A stretch of 64,000 bases of DNA from Pseudomonas sp. PH1b (GTDB lineage: Bacteria; Pseudomonadota; Gammaproteobacteria; Pseudomonadales; Pseudomonadaceae): contig NZ_AYMU01000004.1 in the NCBI RefSeq assembly GCF_000633395.1, forward strand, positions 434,001 to 498,000, given 5' to 3'. Numbering within the stretch: position 1 is the first letter of the stretch; the number at the start of each line of letters is the position of its first letter. The notes under the pieces are model-generated. The model did no database searches. It was not told the origin of the DNA and saw nothing but the letters and a program-made list of their open reading frames with translations. Positions 45,868-54,956 of the stretch are shown piece by piece. The translations under genes and the position numbers were made by a program.

Positions 45868-47121
45868 TTACCAGAGCTTGACGCTGTAATCGACGATCAA
45901 GCGGTTTTCATCCACGTTGGCACTGTAGTTGGCGCGGTACATCACGTTGCGCCAACGCAGGCTGAGGTCCTTGAACGGGCCGTTCTGGATCACATAGGCC
46001 AGGTCGGTATCGAGTTCACGCTCCCGGGCGTGCTGCTGGCCGATCCTGAATTCATTGCTGCGCACATAACGGCTCATCAGGCTCAGGCCGGGCAGGCCGG
46101 CGGCTGCGAAATCATAGCGGTAGCGCAGTTGCCAGGAGTCTTCCCCAGCGTTGACGAAGCTCTTGTAGGTCGAGGTATTGAACCCATAGGGGTCGGTGCC
46201 GCTGATGAATGGCATGCCGCTGCGCCCGCTCTGGTCCTGATAGATGAAGCTCAGGGCATGGCCCCGATAGGTCAGGGTTTGCATGACCCCCAGGTTACGG
46301 TTGTCGACCTCGGCCTGGCCCAGGCCGGCGCTGTGGAAGTAGCGCACTTCGGACTTCAGCGAGAGGTTCCTGGCCAGCGGCACATGGTGGGTCAGGTTGC
46401 CGTAGTGCTGGCGGTAGTTGTCCTGCAGTTCGGCATAGAAGTAGCTGGCCTTGAGCGCATCGCTGAAGGCGTAGCCGGCACCGCCGTAGCTGAAGCGGTC
46501 GCTGTCGACCCGGCCAGCGACCTGCCGGCCGTTTCTGGCCAGGGCGGACATCTGCAGGTCTTCCTGGTCGGTCGAGTTGCGCTGGCGCACGCTGGCGAAG
46601 CGGCCCAGGGTCAGGGACAGGTCCTGGAGATCATTGGACACCCACTGCGTGCCGTTGAAGGTCTGCGGCAGTAGGCGGGTGTCGTTGCGAAAGGCCACCG
46701 GCAGCAAGGGTTCGTGGCTGCCGAGGCTCAAGACACTCTTGGCGACCCGGGCCTTGGCGGTCACCCCGAACGCCCCGTACCGGTCGGCCACATCGCCGCT
46801 GCGGTCTGCCAGCAACGCTCCGGTATGGGCCGTGCCGCCACCGGAGTCGAGCTTGATGCCCAGCAGGCCGAGCCCGTCGACCCCGAGGCCGAGCGTGCCA
46901 TCGGTGAACCCCGACTGGTAGCGCAGGATGAAGCCCTGGGCCCATTCCTCGGCCTTGTTCTGTGGCGGGCGATCGCCATGGAAGTCGCGGTTCATGTAGA
47001 AGTTGCGCGCGCCCAGGGTCAGCTGGCTGTCTTCGATGAACTGTGCCTGGCACACCAGTGGCAGCACGCAGCCGCCCACCAGAGTGGAAAAGGGCAGGGA
47101 AGGGATGGATATGGATTGCAT
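45868..47121 (-). CDS. OprD-family outer membrane porin
   Basis: 417 residues; an 18-strand substrate-specific porin. FIEDSQLTLGARNFYMNRDF after the leader and the C-terminal ENRLIVDYSVKLW (aromatic terminus) are typical. Start ATG at 47121 with AGGTG 6 nt upstream. The signal peptide (about 1-26) is odd in having no basic residue in its n-region. It lies downstream of the acyl-CoA dehydrogenase operon, separated by 253 bp with its own promoter space, and probably admits the pathway substrate. Confidence 0.9.
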   Translation of the reverse strand: MQSISIPSLPFSTLVGGCVLPLVCQAQFIEDSQLTLGARNFYMNRDFHGDRPPQNKAEEWAQGFILRYQSGFTDGTLGLGVDGLGLLGIKLDSGGGTAHTGALLADRSGDVADRYGAFGVTAKARVAKSVLSLGSHEPLLPVAFRNDTRLLPQTFNGTQWVSNDLQDLSLTLGRFASVRQRNSTDQEDLQMSALARNGRQVAGRVDSDRFSYGGAGYAFSDALKASYFYAELQDNYRQHYGNLTHHVPLARNLSLKSEVRYFHSAGLGQAEVDNRNLGVMQTLTYRGHALSFIYQDQSGRSGMPFISGTDPYGFNTSTYKSFVNAGEDSWQLRYRYDFAAAGLPGLSLMSRYVRSNEFRIGQQHARERELDTDLAYVIQNGPFKDLSLRWRNVMYRANYSANVDENRLIVDYSVKLW

Positions 47122-47208
47122 GGTGTTCACCTGTCTTGTTGTTTTTATAGTGATGTGCGGCTATGCCGGGGTTGAGCCGGCCCTGTGAAACCTAGGGGAC
47201 GACTGCTA

Positions 47209-47234
47209 TCGACCCCGCCAGGGGACGGGGTCGA
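47209..47234. terminator. hairpin between acyl-CoA dehydrogenase and porin genes
   Basis: TCGACCCCG and CGGGGTCGA form a perfect 9-bp stem with an 8-nt loop. There is no T-run, so it is a weak or pausing terminator. Confidence 0.4.
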
Positions 47235-47374
47235 TGAGCAGGCAAGGTGGCAATGGCTTGCCGGGGAAAGGGAAGGTCAGTGCCGTGTGCCGGCGTTGGC
47301 TGCGCCCAAGGCAAGGACGGCGGCGACACCTCGGGCCCTGGCGACGGGGGCCTGTCGTCGCCGGCGTTTGGCGT

Positions 47375-48517
47375 TCACAGCGCCTGTTCTTGGCCGAGGG
47401 CGATATAGCGCTGCAGGTGGTGGTCCTCATCGCCCAACTGGTGGTCGATCATCACCAGGCGCTTGGCGTAATGGGCCAGGGGCAGCTCCCAGGTCATGCC
47501 GATACCGCCATGCAGCTGGATGCACTCCTCGGCCACCAGGGTGCCGATGCGGCCGATGCTGACCTTGGCCGCCGACAGTGCCCGTTCGCGGGTCAGCCGG
47601 TCGGCATCCAGGGCCGCGGCGGCGTTGATCACTGCCGAGCGTGCCTGTTCGATTTCCAGCAGCAATACCGCCATGCGATGCTGCAGCGCCTGGAAACTGC
47701 CGATCGGCCGGCCGAACTGCTGGCGGGTACGCAAGTAGTCCAGGGTCGCCAGCTTGGCCGCCTCCATCGCCCCCAGTGCCTCGGCACACAGCGCCAGCAA
47801 GCCCTGGCCGATGCAGTGCTCAAGGAGGGCGTGGCCCTGGTGCAAGGTGCCGAGCAAGGCCTGCTTCGGCAGGTTGAGGTTGTTCAGCCGCACTTGTGCG
47901 ACGGGGCCGCCATCGTGGGTCGGAACCTGGTGGATCTCCAGCCCCTGGGCGTCGCCGGGCACCAGGAACAGCGAGATGCCCTCGCGCTCATCGACGGCTC
48001 CCGCCGTGCGCGCGGCGACCACCAGCAACCCGGCCTGGGCGCCGTGCAAGACCAGGCTCTTGATGCCGTTCAGGCGCCAGCCGGTGCCGTGCGCCTCGGC
48101 GCGACAGGCGATCCGCTGGGTTTCATAGTGGCTGTCGGGTTCCTCGTGGGCCAGAGCGGCAATCAGGCTGCCGTCGATGATGCTCGCCAGGTGGCCTTTG
48201 TGTTCCTCGGTGCCGCCCAGGGCTATGGCACCGCCAGCCAGCACGGCGCTGCCCAGCAGCGGCTCCACCAGCAGCCCGCGGCCCAGGGCCTCGAAGACCA
48301 GGGCCAGGTCGAAACCGCCACCACCAAAGCCGCCATCGGCCTCGCTGAAGAGGGCGCCGATTACCCCCAGGTCTGCCAGCTGCTGCCAGATCTCGGGGTT
48401 GTAGCCCAGGTCCGTGGCCAGGCTTTGCAGGCGTTTGTCGAGGTTGTACTGCTGTGCGATAAAGCGGTTCAAGCTGTCGGCGAGCATGCGCCGTTCTGCG
48501 CTGTGTTCGAAGTTCAT
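47375..48517 (-). CDS. acyl-CoA dehydrogenase, subunit with catalytic-type motif
   Basis: 380 residues. The C-terminal domain has QLHGGIGMTWELPLAHYAKR, the usual region of the catalytic Glu, but the protein lacks the final GTSEIQ-type segment that helps bind FAD. The adjacent paralogue has the reverse pattern, which suggests a mixed alpha/beta enzyme as in steroid side-chain FadE pairs. It starts 10 nt after the partner gene. Confidence 0.9.
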   Translation of the reverse strand: MNFEHSAERRMLADSLNRFIAQQYNLDKRLQSLATDLGYNPEIWQQLADLGVIGALFSEADGGFGGGGFDLALVFEALGRGLLVEPLLGSAVLAGGAIALGGTEEHKGHLASIIDGSLIAALAHEEPDSHYETQRIACRAEAHGTGWRLNGIKSLVLHGAQAGLLVVAARTAGAVDEREGISLFLVPGDAQGLEIHQVPTHDGGPVAQVRLNNLNLPKQALLGTLHQGHALLEHCIGQGLLALCAEALGAMEAAKLATLDYLRTRQQFGRPIGSFQALQHRMAVLLLEIEQARSAVINAAAALDADRLTRERALSAAKVSIGRIGTLVAEECIQLHGGIGMTWELPLAHYAKRLVMIDHQLGDEDHHLQRYIALGQEQAL

Positions 48518-48527
48518 GTGCGCGCCC

Positions 48528-49712
48528 TCAGAGCCCGAGAATCATTTTCGAGATGATGTTTTTCTGGATTTCATTGGAGCCGCCGAAGATCGACAGCTTG
48601 CGGTTGTTGAAGTACTGCGCCGTCGCGTTGCTGGCGAAGCCATGGCCCTGGTCCAGGGGCCGGTCGTCCTCGTCGATCACCAGCCGGGCTGCCGGCCCCA
48701 TGGCCCGGCGCAGCAGCGAGGTCAGTTCCTGGCGGATCTCGGTGCCGCAGATCTTCAGCATCGAGCTTTCCGCCCCCGGGGCGCCGCCGCCGGCGACCGC
48801 GGCGATCACCCGCAGGTTGGTGGTCTTCATGTTCTCCAGGTCGATCTCGACCCGGGCCAAGCGGGCGGCGAAGGATGGATCCTCCAACAGGGGCCGACCG
48901 TTGCGGGTCCGTTGCGCGGCCAGGCGCTTGAGGCGCTGCAGCGCCGCCATGGACAAGCCGACCCCGGCGATGTTGGTGCGTTCGTAGGTCAGCAGGTACT
49001 TGGCGCAGGTCCAGCCCTTGTGCTCGTCGCCAACCCGGTTGGCCACCGGTACTCGCACGTCGGTGAAGAACACTTCGTTGATTTCATGATCCCCTTCCAG
49101 GGTGATGATCGGCCGCACCTCGACCCCGGGACTGTTCATGTCGATCAGCAGGAAGCTGATGCCCTCCTGGGGCTTGGCTTCGCGGTCGGTGCGCACCAGG
49201 CAGAAAATCATGTTGGCGTGCTGGCCGAGGGTGGTCCAGGTCTTCTGGCCGTTGACCACATAGTGATCGCCGTCGAGCACGGCGGTGGTCTTCACGGCCG
49301 CCAGGTCCGAGCCGGCACCGGGCTCCGAGTAGCCCTGGCACCACCAGTGGCGGCCATCGAGGATGCGTGGCAGCCAATAGTCCTGCTGTTGCACGGTGCC
49401 GTACTTGATCAGCACCGGCCCCAGCATGTTGACCCCGAAGGGCACGATGCGCGGCGCGTTGGCCAGGCCGCATTCGAGTTCGAAGATGAACTTTTCCACC
49501 GGGCTCCAGCCCGGCCCGCCAAAGGCCACGGGCCAGTGGTTGGCCAGCCAGCCACGGGCGTTGAGGATCGCGTGCCATTGCGCCATGTCGTCCTTGGACA
49601 GGTGCGCGCCATTGGCGACCTTGTCCCGCAGGTGCGTCGGCAACTGTTCGGCGAGAAAGCCTTGCACCTCGTTGCGGAAGGCTTCTTCCTGTTCAGTGAA
49701 ATTCAGGTCCAT
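48528..49712 (-). CDS. acyl-CoA dehydrogenase, FAD-binding partner subunit
   Basis: 394 residues. The N-terminal and middle domains (QGYSEPGAGSDLAAVKT) are complete and the end carries FGGSNEIQKNIISK, the FAD-contacting segment, but the GGxGYxxE catalytic stretch is absent (QYFNNRKLSIFGG instead). It is probably the obligate partner of the preceding subunit. Start ATG at 49712; the longer in-frame reading overlaps the thiolase gene and was rejected. Confidence 0.9.
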   Translation of the reverse strand: MDLNFTEQEEAFRNEVQGFLAEQLPTHLRDKVANGAHLSKDDMAQWHAILNARGWLANHWPVAFGGPGWSPVEKFIFELECGLANAPRIVPFGVNMLGPVLIKYGTVQQQDYWLPRILDGRHWWCQGYSEPGAGSDLAAVKTTAVLDGDHYVVNGQKTWTTLGQHANMIFCLVRTDREAKPQEGISFLLIDMNSPGVEVRPIITLEGDHEINEVFFTDVRVPVANRVGDEHKGWTCAKYLLTYERTNIAGVGLSMAALQRLKRLAAQRTRNGRPLLEDPSFAARLARVEIDLENMKTTNLRVIAAVAGGGAPGAESSMLKICGTEIRQELTSLLRRAMGPAARLVIDEDDRPLDQGHGFASNATAQYFNNRKLSIFGGSNEIQKNIISKMILGL

Positions 49713-49722
49713 GTCGCTTTCC

Positions 49723-50904
49723 TCAATAGATTTCGAACAGCGCGGCGGCGCCCATGCCGCCGGCGATGCACATGCTGACCACGGCGTACTTGACCCCGCG
49801 GCGGCGGCCTTCGAGCAGCACATGGCCGGCCAGGCGGGCCCCGGTCATGCCAAAAGGGTGGCCCAGGGCAATGGCCCCGCCGTTGACGTTCAGGCATTCG
49901 TCGGCGATGCCCAGGCGTTGCTGGCAATAGAGGGCTTGCGAGGCGAAGGCTTCGTTGAGCTCCCACAGGCCGATGTCATCGACCGTGAGGCCATGCCGGG
50001 CCAGTAGCCTGGGCACTGCGAACACCGGACCGATGCCCATTTCGTCGGGTTCGCAGCCGGCAACGGCCATGCCGCGAAACACCCCCAAAGGCTGAAGGTT
50101 GGCGCGGGAGGCTTCCCGCGCCTCCATCAGCACGCAGGCCGAGGCGCCATCGGACAGCTGCGAGGCGTTGCCGGCGCTGATGAATCGGTCCGGGCCCAGC
50201 ACCGGTTCGAGTTTGGCCAGCGCCTCGTAGGTACTGCCACGGCGGTTGCAGGTGTCGGCAGCGACCGTGACCGGCTGCTGGCTGATGGCGCCGCTGTGTT
50301 TGTCGGTCACGGCCATGGTGGTGGTGCAGGGAATGATTTCCGCCTGATAGTGGCCGGCCAGTTGCGCGGCCTCGGTCTTGCGCTGGCTTTCCAGCGAGAA
50401 ACGGTCCTGGGCCTCGCGGCTGATGCCGTAGCGGGCGGCGACGATGTCCGCGGTCTCGATCATCGGCAGGAACAGCTCCGGCTTGTGCTGCAGCAGCCAG
50501 GGGTCGAGGTCCGGGTCGTCGGTGCCACGGCCACGGATCTGGGAAATGCTTTCCAGGCCGCCGGCAATGATCGCCGGAACACCCTCGACCACGATGCGTC
50601 CCGCCGCCATGGCGATGGCTTGCAAGCCCGAGGCGCAGAAGCGGTTGACCGTGGTGCCGGCGATGCTGACGGGCAAGCCGGCGCGGATCACTGCCTGGCG
50701 GGCGATGTTGCGCCCGGTGGTGCCTTCGCCGTAGCCGCACCCGAGGATCGCGTCCTCGATCAGCCCGGGATCGATGCCGGCCCGCTCGACCGCGGCGCGC
50801 ACGGCGAAGGCGGCAAGGGTCGGGCCGGGGGTGATGTTGAACTCGCCACGGTGGGCCTTGGTCAGGGGCGTGCGGGCAGTGGAGACGATAACGGCTTCGC
50901 GCAT
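49723..50904 (-). CDS. acetyl-CoA acyltransferase (thiolase)
   Basis: 393 residues, thiolase I/II family. Acyl-accepting Cys90 (NRFCASGL), His349 (GHPFGMTG) and the deprotonating Cys379 (CIAGGMGAA) are all present. It cleaves 3-ketoacyl-CoA with CoA in beta-oxidation. It follows the FadB-like gene by 17 nt and precedes the dehydrogenase pair by 10 nt, all in one operon. Confidence 0.95.
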   Translation of the reverse strand: MREAVIVSTARTPLTKAHRGEFNITPGPTLAAFAVRAAVERAGIDPGLIEDAILGCGYGEGTTGRNIARQAVIRAGLPVSIAGTTVNRFCASGLQAIAMAAGRIVVEGVPAIIAGGLESISQIRGRGTDDPDLDPWLLQHKPELFLPMIETADIVAARYGISREAQDRFSLESQRKTEAAQLAGHYQAEIIPCTTTMAVTDKHSGAISQQPVTVAADTCNRRGSTYEALAKLEPVLGPDRFISAGNASQLSDGASACVLMEAREASRANLQPLGVFRGMAVAGCEPDEMGIGPVFAVPRLLARHGLTVDDIGLWELNEAFASQALYCQQRLGIADECLNVNGGAIALGHPFGMTGARLAGHVLLEGRRRGVKYAVVSMCIAGGMGAAALFEIY

Positions 50905-50921
50905 GGATCGATTTCCTGTGT

Positions 50922-53042
50922 TCAGTGGGCGTGGTTGAGGCTGTCGAAGTTCGCTTCGCGCTCCACCAGCGCCACCAGCAAGGGTGAGGGTTTCCAGAAT
51001 TGCGGGTCGTCCTCGGCGAACTCGCGGATATCCGCCAGGACCTGGGGCAGGCCGTACTGGTCGGCATACTTGAGCGGGCCGCCGCGATAGCGCGGGAAGC
51101 CGTAGCCATGGATAAGCGCGATGTCCAGATCCAGGGGCCGCAGGGCAATGCCTTCGTGCACCACGTTGGCGGCTTCGTTGATCATCGCGGCCATGTAGCG
51201 GCGGATGATTTGTGCGTCGCTGAAGGTGCGCGGGGTGATACCGGCGCGCTGGCGCTCGGCGTCGATGATCGCCAGCACCTCCGGGTCCTCGCTGGCGCTG
51301 CGCGGGCCCTGGGGATAGAGGTAGTAGCCGCGGCCGGTTTTCTGCCCGAACCAGCCGCGCTCGCAGAGCCGGTCGGCAACCTGTACATAGCGTGCCTTGG
51401 GGTCGCGGGTCGCGGCCTTGCGCTTGCGGGTCGCCCAGCCGATGTCGCCGCCGGCCAGGTCGGCCACCTGGAAGGGCCCCATGGGAAAGCCGAAGTCACG
51501 CAGGGCCTGGTCGATCTGATAGGGCGAGGCGCCGTCTTCGAGCATGGCGTCCACCGCCTGGCGATAGACCGCGAGGATCCGGTTGCCGATAAAACCGTCG
51601 CAGACCCCGGCGCGCACCGGCACCTTGTGCAGTTTTTTTGCCAGTTCGAAGGCCGTGGCCACGACCTGCGCGGCGACCTTGGCCGGGACCACGATCTCCA
51701 GCAGCTTCATGATGTTGGCGGGGGAGAAGAAGTGCAGGCCGATGACGTCGGCGGGGCGCGAGATGCTCTGGGCAATGACGTTGATATCCAGGTAGGAGGT
51801 GTTGCTGGCCAGCACCGCGCCGGCCTTGCACACCCGGTCCAGCTCCTTGAACACCGCCTGCTTGGCGGCCATGTCCTCGAAGACCGCCTCGATCACCAGG
51901 TCGGCCTGGGCCAGTGCCCGGTAGTCGATGCTGGCACTGAAGCGGGCCAGGGTGGCAGCCTTATCCGCCGCGCTCAGGCGACCCTTGTCGATCAACCCGT
52001 CATAGACCTTCTCGACGTTGCCACGGCCACGGGCCAGGGCGGCCTGGTCGCGCTCGATCATGGTCACCTGCAGGCCGGCGTCGAGGGCAGCCACGGCGAT
52101 GCCGGCGCCCATGGTGCCGCCACCGACCACGCCGATCTGTTCAAGGGCGCGAGGTGCTGCGGCGCGGGTTTCCGGAGCCTTGAGCACCTCGCGCTCGGCG
52201 AAGAAGGCATGCACCAGGCCGGCCCGCTGCGGGCTGTCGAGGCATTCCAGGAACAACCGGCGTTCTTCTTTCAGGCCGTCCTCGAACGGCCGGTCGAGGG
52301 TGGCCTCGACGGCCTGGATGATGTGGTGCGGAGACAGCAAGCCGCGGGACTTCTTGCCGGCCTGCTCGCGGGCGGCCGCAATGGCGGCCCGCTGGGGGGC
52401 CAGGTCGCTCAGGGCCAGGGCATCCCGGGTGCGCCTGGCACCGGCCTGGCTCGCCAACAATTGGCCCAGGTAGGCCAGGCCTTCGGCCTGGGCATCGTCG
52501 CTGTCGCCCAGGCGGTCCACCAGGCCCAGCTCCAGGGCTTGCTCGGCACTCAGGTGGCGGCCGCTGAGCATCAGCTCCAGGGCCGCCTTGGCACCGATCA
52601 GGCGTGGCAGGCGTTGGGTGCCACCGGCGCCCGGCAGCAGGCCAAGCTGGACCTCCGGCAGGCCAAGCCGTGCACCGCGTACGGCCAGCCGATAGTGCGC
52701 GGCGAGGGCGACTTCCAGGCCGCCGCCCAACGCCACGCCATGGATCGCCGCAACCACGGGCTTGGCGCAAGCCTCGATGCGCTTGACCAGCTCCGGCAGT
52801 GCCGGAGGCTGGGGCGGCTTGCCGAACTCGCGGATATCGGCGCCGCCACAAAAGTGCCGGCCGGCACCCAGTATCAGGATGCCTTCGACCGCCGGGTTGT
52901 CGGCCGCGCTATCGAGGGCGGCCAGCAGCCCGCGCCGGACCTCGACCCCGAGGGCGTTGACCGGTGGGTTATCGAGGGTCAGCACCAGGATGGATTCGTG
53001 CAACGTGGATTCGACGGTGGGCAGGGGGGTGTCGCAACTCAT
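50922..53042 (-). CDS. FadB-like enoyl-CoA hydratase / 3-hydroxyacyl-CoA dehydrogenase
   Basis: 706 residues. Enoyl-CoA hydratase domain first (about 10-190, with [15 protein letters not shown] and [21 protein letters not shown]), then an NAD-binding domain with [11 protein letters not shown] near residue 303 and the dehydrogenase C-terminal domains. It performs two consecutive beta-oxidation steps. Start ATG at 53042. First gene of the minus-strand operon (FadB-like, thiolase, two acyl-CoA dehydrogenases), with operator copy 2 upstream. Confidence 0.94.
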   Translation of the reverse strand: MSCDTPLPTVESTLHESILVLTLDNPPVNALGVEVRRGLLAALDSAADNPAVEGILILGAGRHFCGGADIREFGKPPQPPALPELVKRIEACAKPVVAAIHGVALGGGLEVALAAHYRLAVRGARLGLPEVQLGLLPGAGGTQRLPRLIGAKAALELMLSGRHLSAEQALELGLVDRLGDSDDAQAEGLAYLGQLLASQAGARRTRDALALSDLAPQRAAIAAAREQAGKKSRGLLSPHHIIQAVEATLDRPFEDGLKEERRLFLECLDSPQRAGLVHAFFAEREVLKAPETRAAAPRALEQIGVVGGGTMGAGIAVAALDAGLQVTMIERDQAALARGRGNVEKVYDGLIDKGRLSAADKAATLARFSASIDYRALAQADLVIEAVFEDMAAKQAVFKELDRVCKAGAVLASNTSYLDINVIAQSISRPADVIGLHFFSPANIMKLLEIVVPAKVAAQVVATAFELAKKLHKVPVRAGVCDGFIGNRILAVYRQAVDAMLEDGASPYQIDQALRDFGFPMGPFQVADLAGGDIGWATRKRKAATRDPKARYVQVADRLCERGWFGQKTGRGYYLYPQGPRSASEDPEVLAIIDAERQRAGITPRTFSDAQIIRRYMAAMINEAANVVHEGIALRPLDLDIALIHGYGFPRYRGGPLKYADQYGLPQVLADIREFAEDDPQFWKPSPLLVALVEREANFDSLNHAH

Positions 53043-53199
53043 TGCAGAAGTCTCCGGGTGAAGGGCAGTGAGAGGCTGGCGGGCGCGGTGTGCTTTCAAA
53101 GTGATGAACAGCGCGGCAAGCCATTAATGATGTGTCCTGTTTCGCTCTATGAGTCAGCGTGTGCAAATTATCCTGTCACCAATAAATAATGTGGTCAAT

Positions 53200-53226
53200 A
53201 CGGAATATGGTTTCGCACAGCGGAAC
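53200..53226. promoter_or_regulatory. three-half-site operator, copy 2
   Basis: ACGGAAT-atg-GTTTCGC-aca-GCGGAAC has the same 7-3-7-3-7 architecture as the site at 41533, and the two share most half-site bases (consensus RCGGAAT, RTTTCGC, GCGRAAY). Flanking bases AAT before the first box are also shared. Confidence 0.7.
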
Positions 53227-53288
53227 ATGTAGATGTTTTTTCTCTTTGAATCATGCCGTCGCCAATCCAGTGGTCCGACACCTGGGGT

Positions 53289-53317
53289 TTGACATATTTG
53301 ATTTGTGATCACATATT
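53289..53317 (+). promoter_or_regulatory. GntR-cassette promoter with operator in the spacer
   Basis: TTGACA at 53289-53294, a 17-nt spacer and CATATT at 53312-53317 make a strong sigma-70 promoter. A perfect palindrome TGTGATCACA at 53304-53313 lies in the spacer and overlaps the -10, as expected for repression by an FCD-type GntR regulator. Confidence 0.65.
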
Positions 53318-53350
53318 GCGAGCGCAAGAACCACAACACAGGTACATCCC

Positions 53351-54073
53351 ATGTCCGAAGGTCCTACCCGTCTGCCCTCATTGCGCCAGGTTGCTCGCGA
53401 TACCTTGCAGGATCAGGTCTATCGCCAGATCCGCGAAGCCTTGATGAGCGGGCGCTTTCAGCCCGGTCAGAAGCTGACCATCCGCGGCCTGGCCGAAGCC
53501 CTGGGCTCGAGTCCGATGCCGGTACGCGAAGCGCTGCAGCGCCTCAGTGCGGAAAACGCCTTTGAAGTCACCGAAACCTCGCGCCTGCGGGTGCGCATGA
53601 TGACGGTGGAGCGCCTGCGGGAAATCCGCGATGCGCGGGTGGCCCTGGAAGGGTTGCTGGCGGAAAAGGCCGTGCAGCTCCTGCAAATGGACGACATGCA
53701 GGCCATTGCCGACCTCTGCCGGCAGATGCAGAAGGCGGCCGATGAAGTGGATGTGTCCCGCTACCTCTGGACCAACTTCGCCTTTCACCGGCGCATCTAT
53801 GCCGTGGCCCAGGCCGAGCTGACCATGGCCGCGGTGGAGAACTTCTGGTTGCACATGGGCCCCTGCTTCGCCCTGGTGGCGCCGGACAAGGCCCACCTGC
53901 AACGCTCCATGCAGGCCCACGATCGAATTGTCGAGGCGCTGCGTGCCGGTGACGGGCCAGGGGCGCGGGCGGCGGTCACCGACGACATCATGCAGGCGGC
54001 GGATTCTCTCGGGCGCTTGCTGGCCAAGAGTGCCGGCGCATCGGCTGTCGCGGCCAAAGGAGGTCGGGCATGA
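53351..54073 (+). CDS. GntR-family regulator (FCD subfamily)
   Basis: 240 residues. N-terminal winged helix (about 14-80: QIREALMSGRFQPGQKLTIR, GSSPMPVREALQRLSAE) and an all-helical FCD effector domain (about 90-220) whose metal-binding His residues are plausible at FHRRIYA and AHDRIVEAL. Likely an autorepressor relieved by the pathway acid. The stop overlaps the SDR start by 4 nt (ATGA). Confidence 0.93.
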   Translation: MSEGPTRLPSLRQVARDTLQDQVYRQIREALMSGRFQPGQKLTIRGLAEALGSSPMPVREALQRLSAENAFEVTETSRLRVRMMTVERLREIRDARVALEGLLAEKAVQLLQMDDMQAIADLCRQMQKAADEVDVSRYLWTNFAFHRRIYAVAQAELTMAAVENFWLHMGPCFALVAPDKAHLQRSMQAHDRIVEALRAGDGPGARAAVTDDIMQAADSLGRLLAKSAGASAVAAKGGRA

Positions 54074-54858
54074 GCGTCCTGCAGCGGTTGCAACCCTACC
54101 CGGGCTTGCGGGTGATGATTTCCGGTGGTGCCGCGGGCATCGGTGAAGTACTGGCCGCGGCCTACCTCGAAGCTGGCGCCCAGGTGCATGTGTGCGATGT
54201 CAGCGAGACGGCCCTGGCGGCATTTCGTCAGCGCTATCCTGCGGCGCTGGCGACCCGCACCGATGTCGCCGACCCGGCGCAGATCCAGGCGCTGTTCAGT
54301 CTCCAGCTGGAGCATTTCGGCGGCCTCGATGTACTGGTCAACAACGCCGGGATCGCCGGCCCCACCGCGGGCATCGATGAGGTCAGCGACCAGGACTGGC
54401 AGCGCACCATCGATATCAACCTGACCGCGCAATACCGCTTCGCCCACCACGCGGTGCCCCTGCTCAAGGGCTCGGACAAGGCCCACCTGCTGCACATCGC
54501 CTCGGTGGCCGGGCGCCTGGGCTACGCCTGGCGCACGCCCTATGCCGCCACCAAGTGGGCGATCGTCGGGCTGATGAAATCCCTGGCGGCGGAGCTGGGG
54601 GCCAGTGATATCCGGGTCAATGCGCTGTTGCCGGGGATTGTCGAGGGGCCGCGCATGGACGCGGTGATCCAGGCCCGGGCCCAGCAGACCGGGGTAGCAG
54701 TGGCCGAGATGCGCGAACAGTACCTGGAGAAGATTTCCCTCAAGCGCATGGTCAGCGCCGAAGACGTGGCGGCCATGGCGCTGTTCCTCTGTTCGCCGGC
54801 GGCGCGCAACGTCACCGGCCAGGCGATCAGCGTCGACGGCAACGTCGAATACCTCTAG
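54070..54858 (+). CDS. short-chain dehydrogenase/reductase
   Basis: 262 residues, classical SDR. Cofactor motif SGGAAGIG (18-25), NNAG (91-94) and catalytic Ser145, Tyr158, Lys162. Coupled to the GntR gene and followed by a beta-keto acid cleavage enzyme, it most plausibly oxidises a 3-hydroxy acid to the 3-keto acid used by that enzyme. NAD or NADP preference was not deduced; an Asp at the end of the second strand (CDVSE) favours NAD. Confidence 0.92.
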   Translation: MSVLQRLQPYPGLRVMISGGAAGIGEVLAAAYLEAGAQVHVCDVSETALAAFRQRYPAALATRTDVADPAQIQALFSLQLEHFGGLDVLVNNAGIAGPTAGIDEVSDQDWQRTIDINLTAQYRFAHHAVPLLKGSDKAHLLHIASVAGRLGYAWRTPYAATKWAIVGLMKSLAAELGASDIRVNALLPGIVEGPRMDAVIQARAQQTGVAVAEMREQYLEKISLKRMVSAEDVAAMALFLCSPAARNVTGQAISVDGNVEYL

Positions 54859-54956
54859 CCGCGCAAGCAGCCCGCGCCGCTGCAGCCTTCAGCGGTGCAT
54901 GCCATCAGCCACACCCTGGGATTTTTTTCATCAAGAATAAAAGTCGGAGTACCGTC

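Larger units (their letters stand above)
53043..53350. other. divergent control region FadB-like operon / GntR cassette
   Basis: 308 bp without a gene. It contains the three-half-site operator copy 2 (53200-53226) and the GntR promoter with internal palindrome (53289-53317). Confidence 0.65.

Noticed and set aside
48414..49778. 454-residue plus-strand frame over the acyl-CoA dehydrogenases
   Set aside because: Shadow of two well-supported genes on the other strand.
51000..53189. 729-residue plus-strand frame
   Set aside because: Antisense shadow of the FadB-like gene, a result of high GC third positions.
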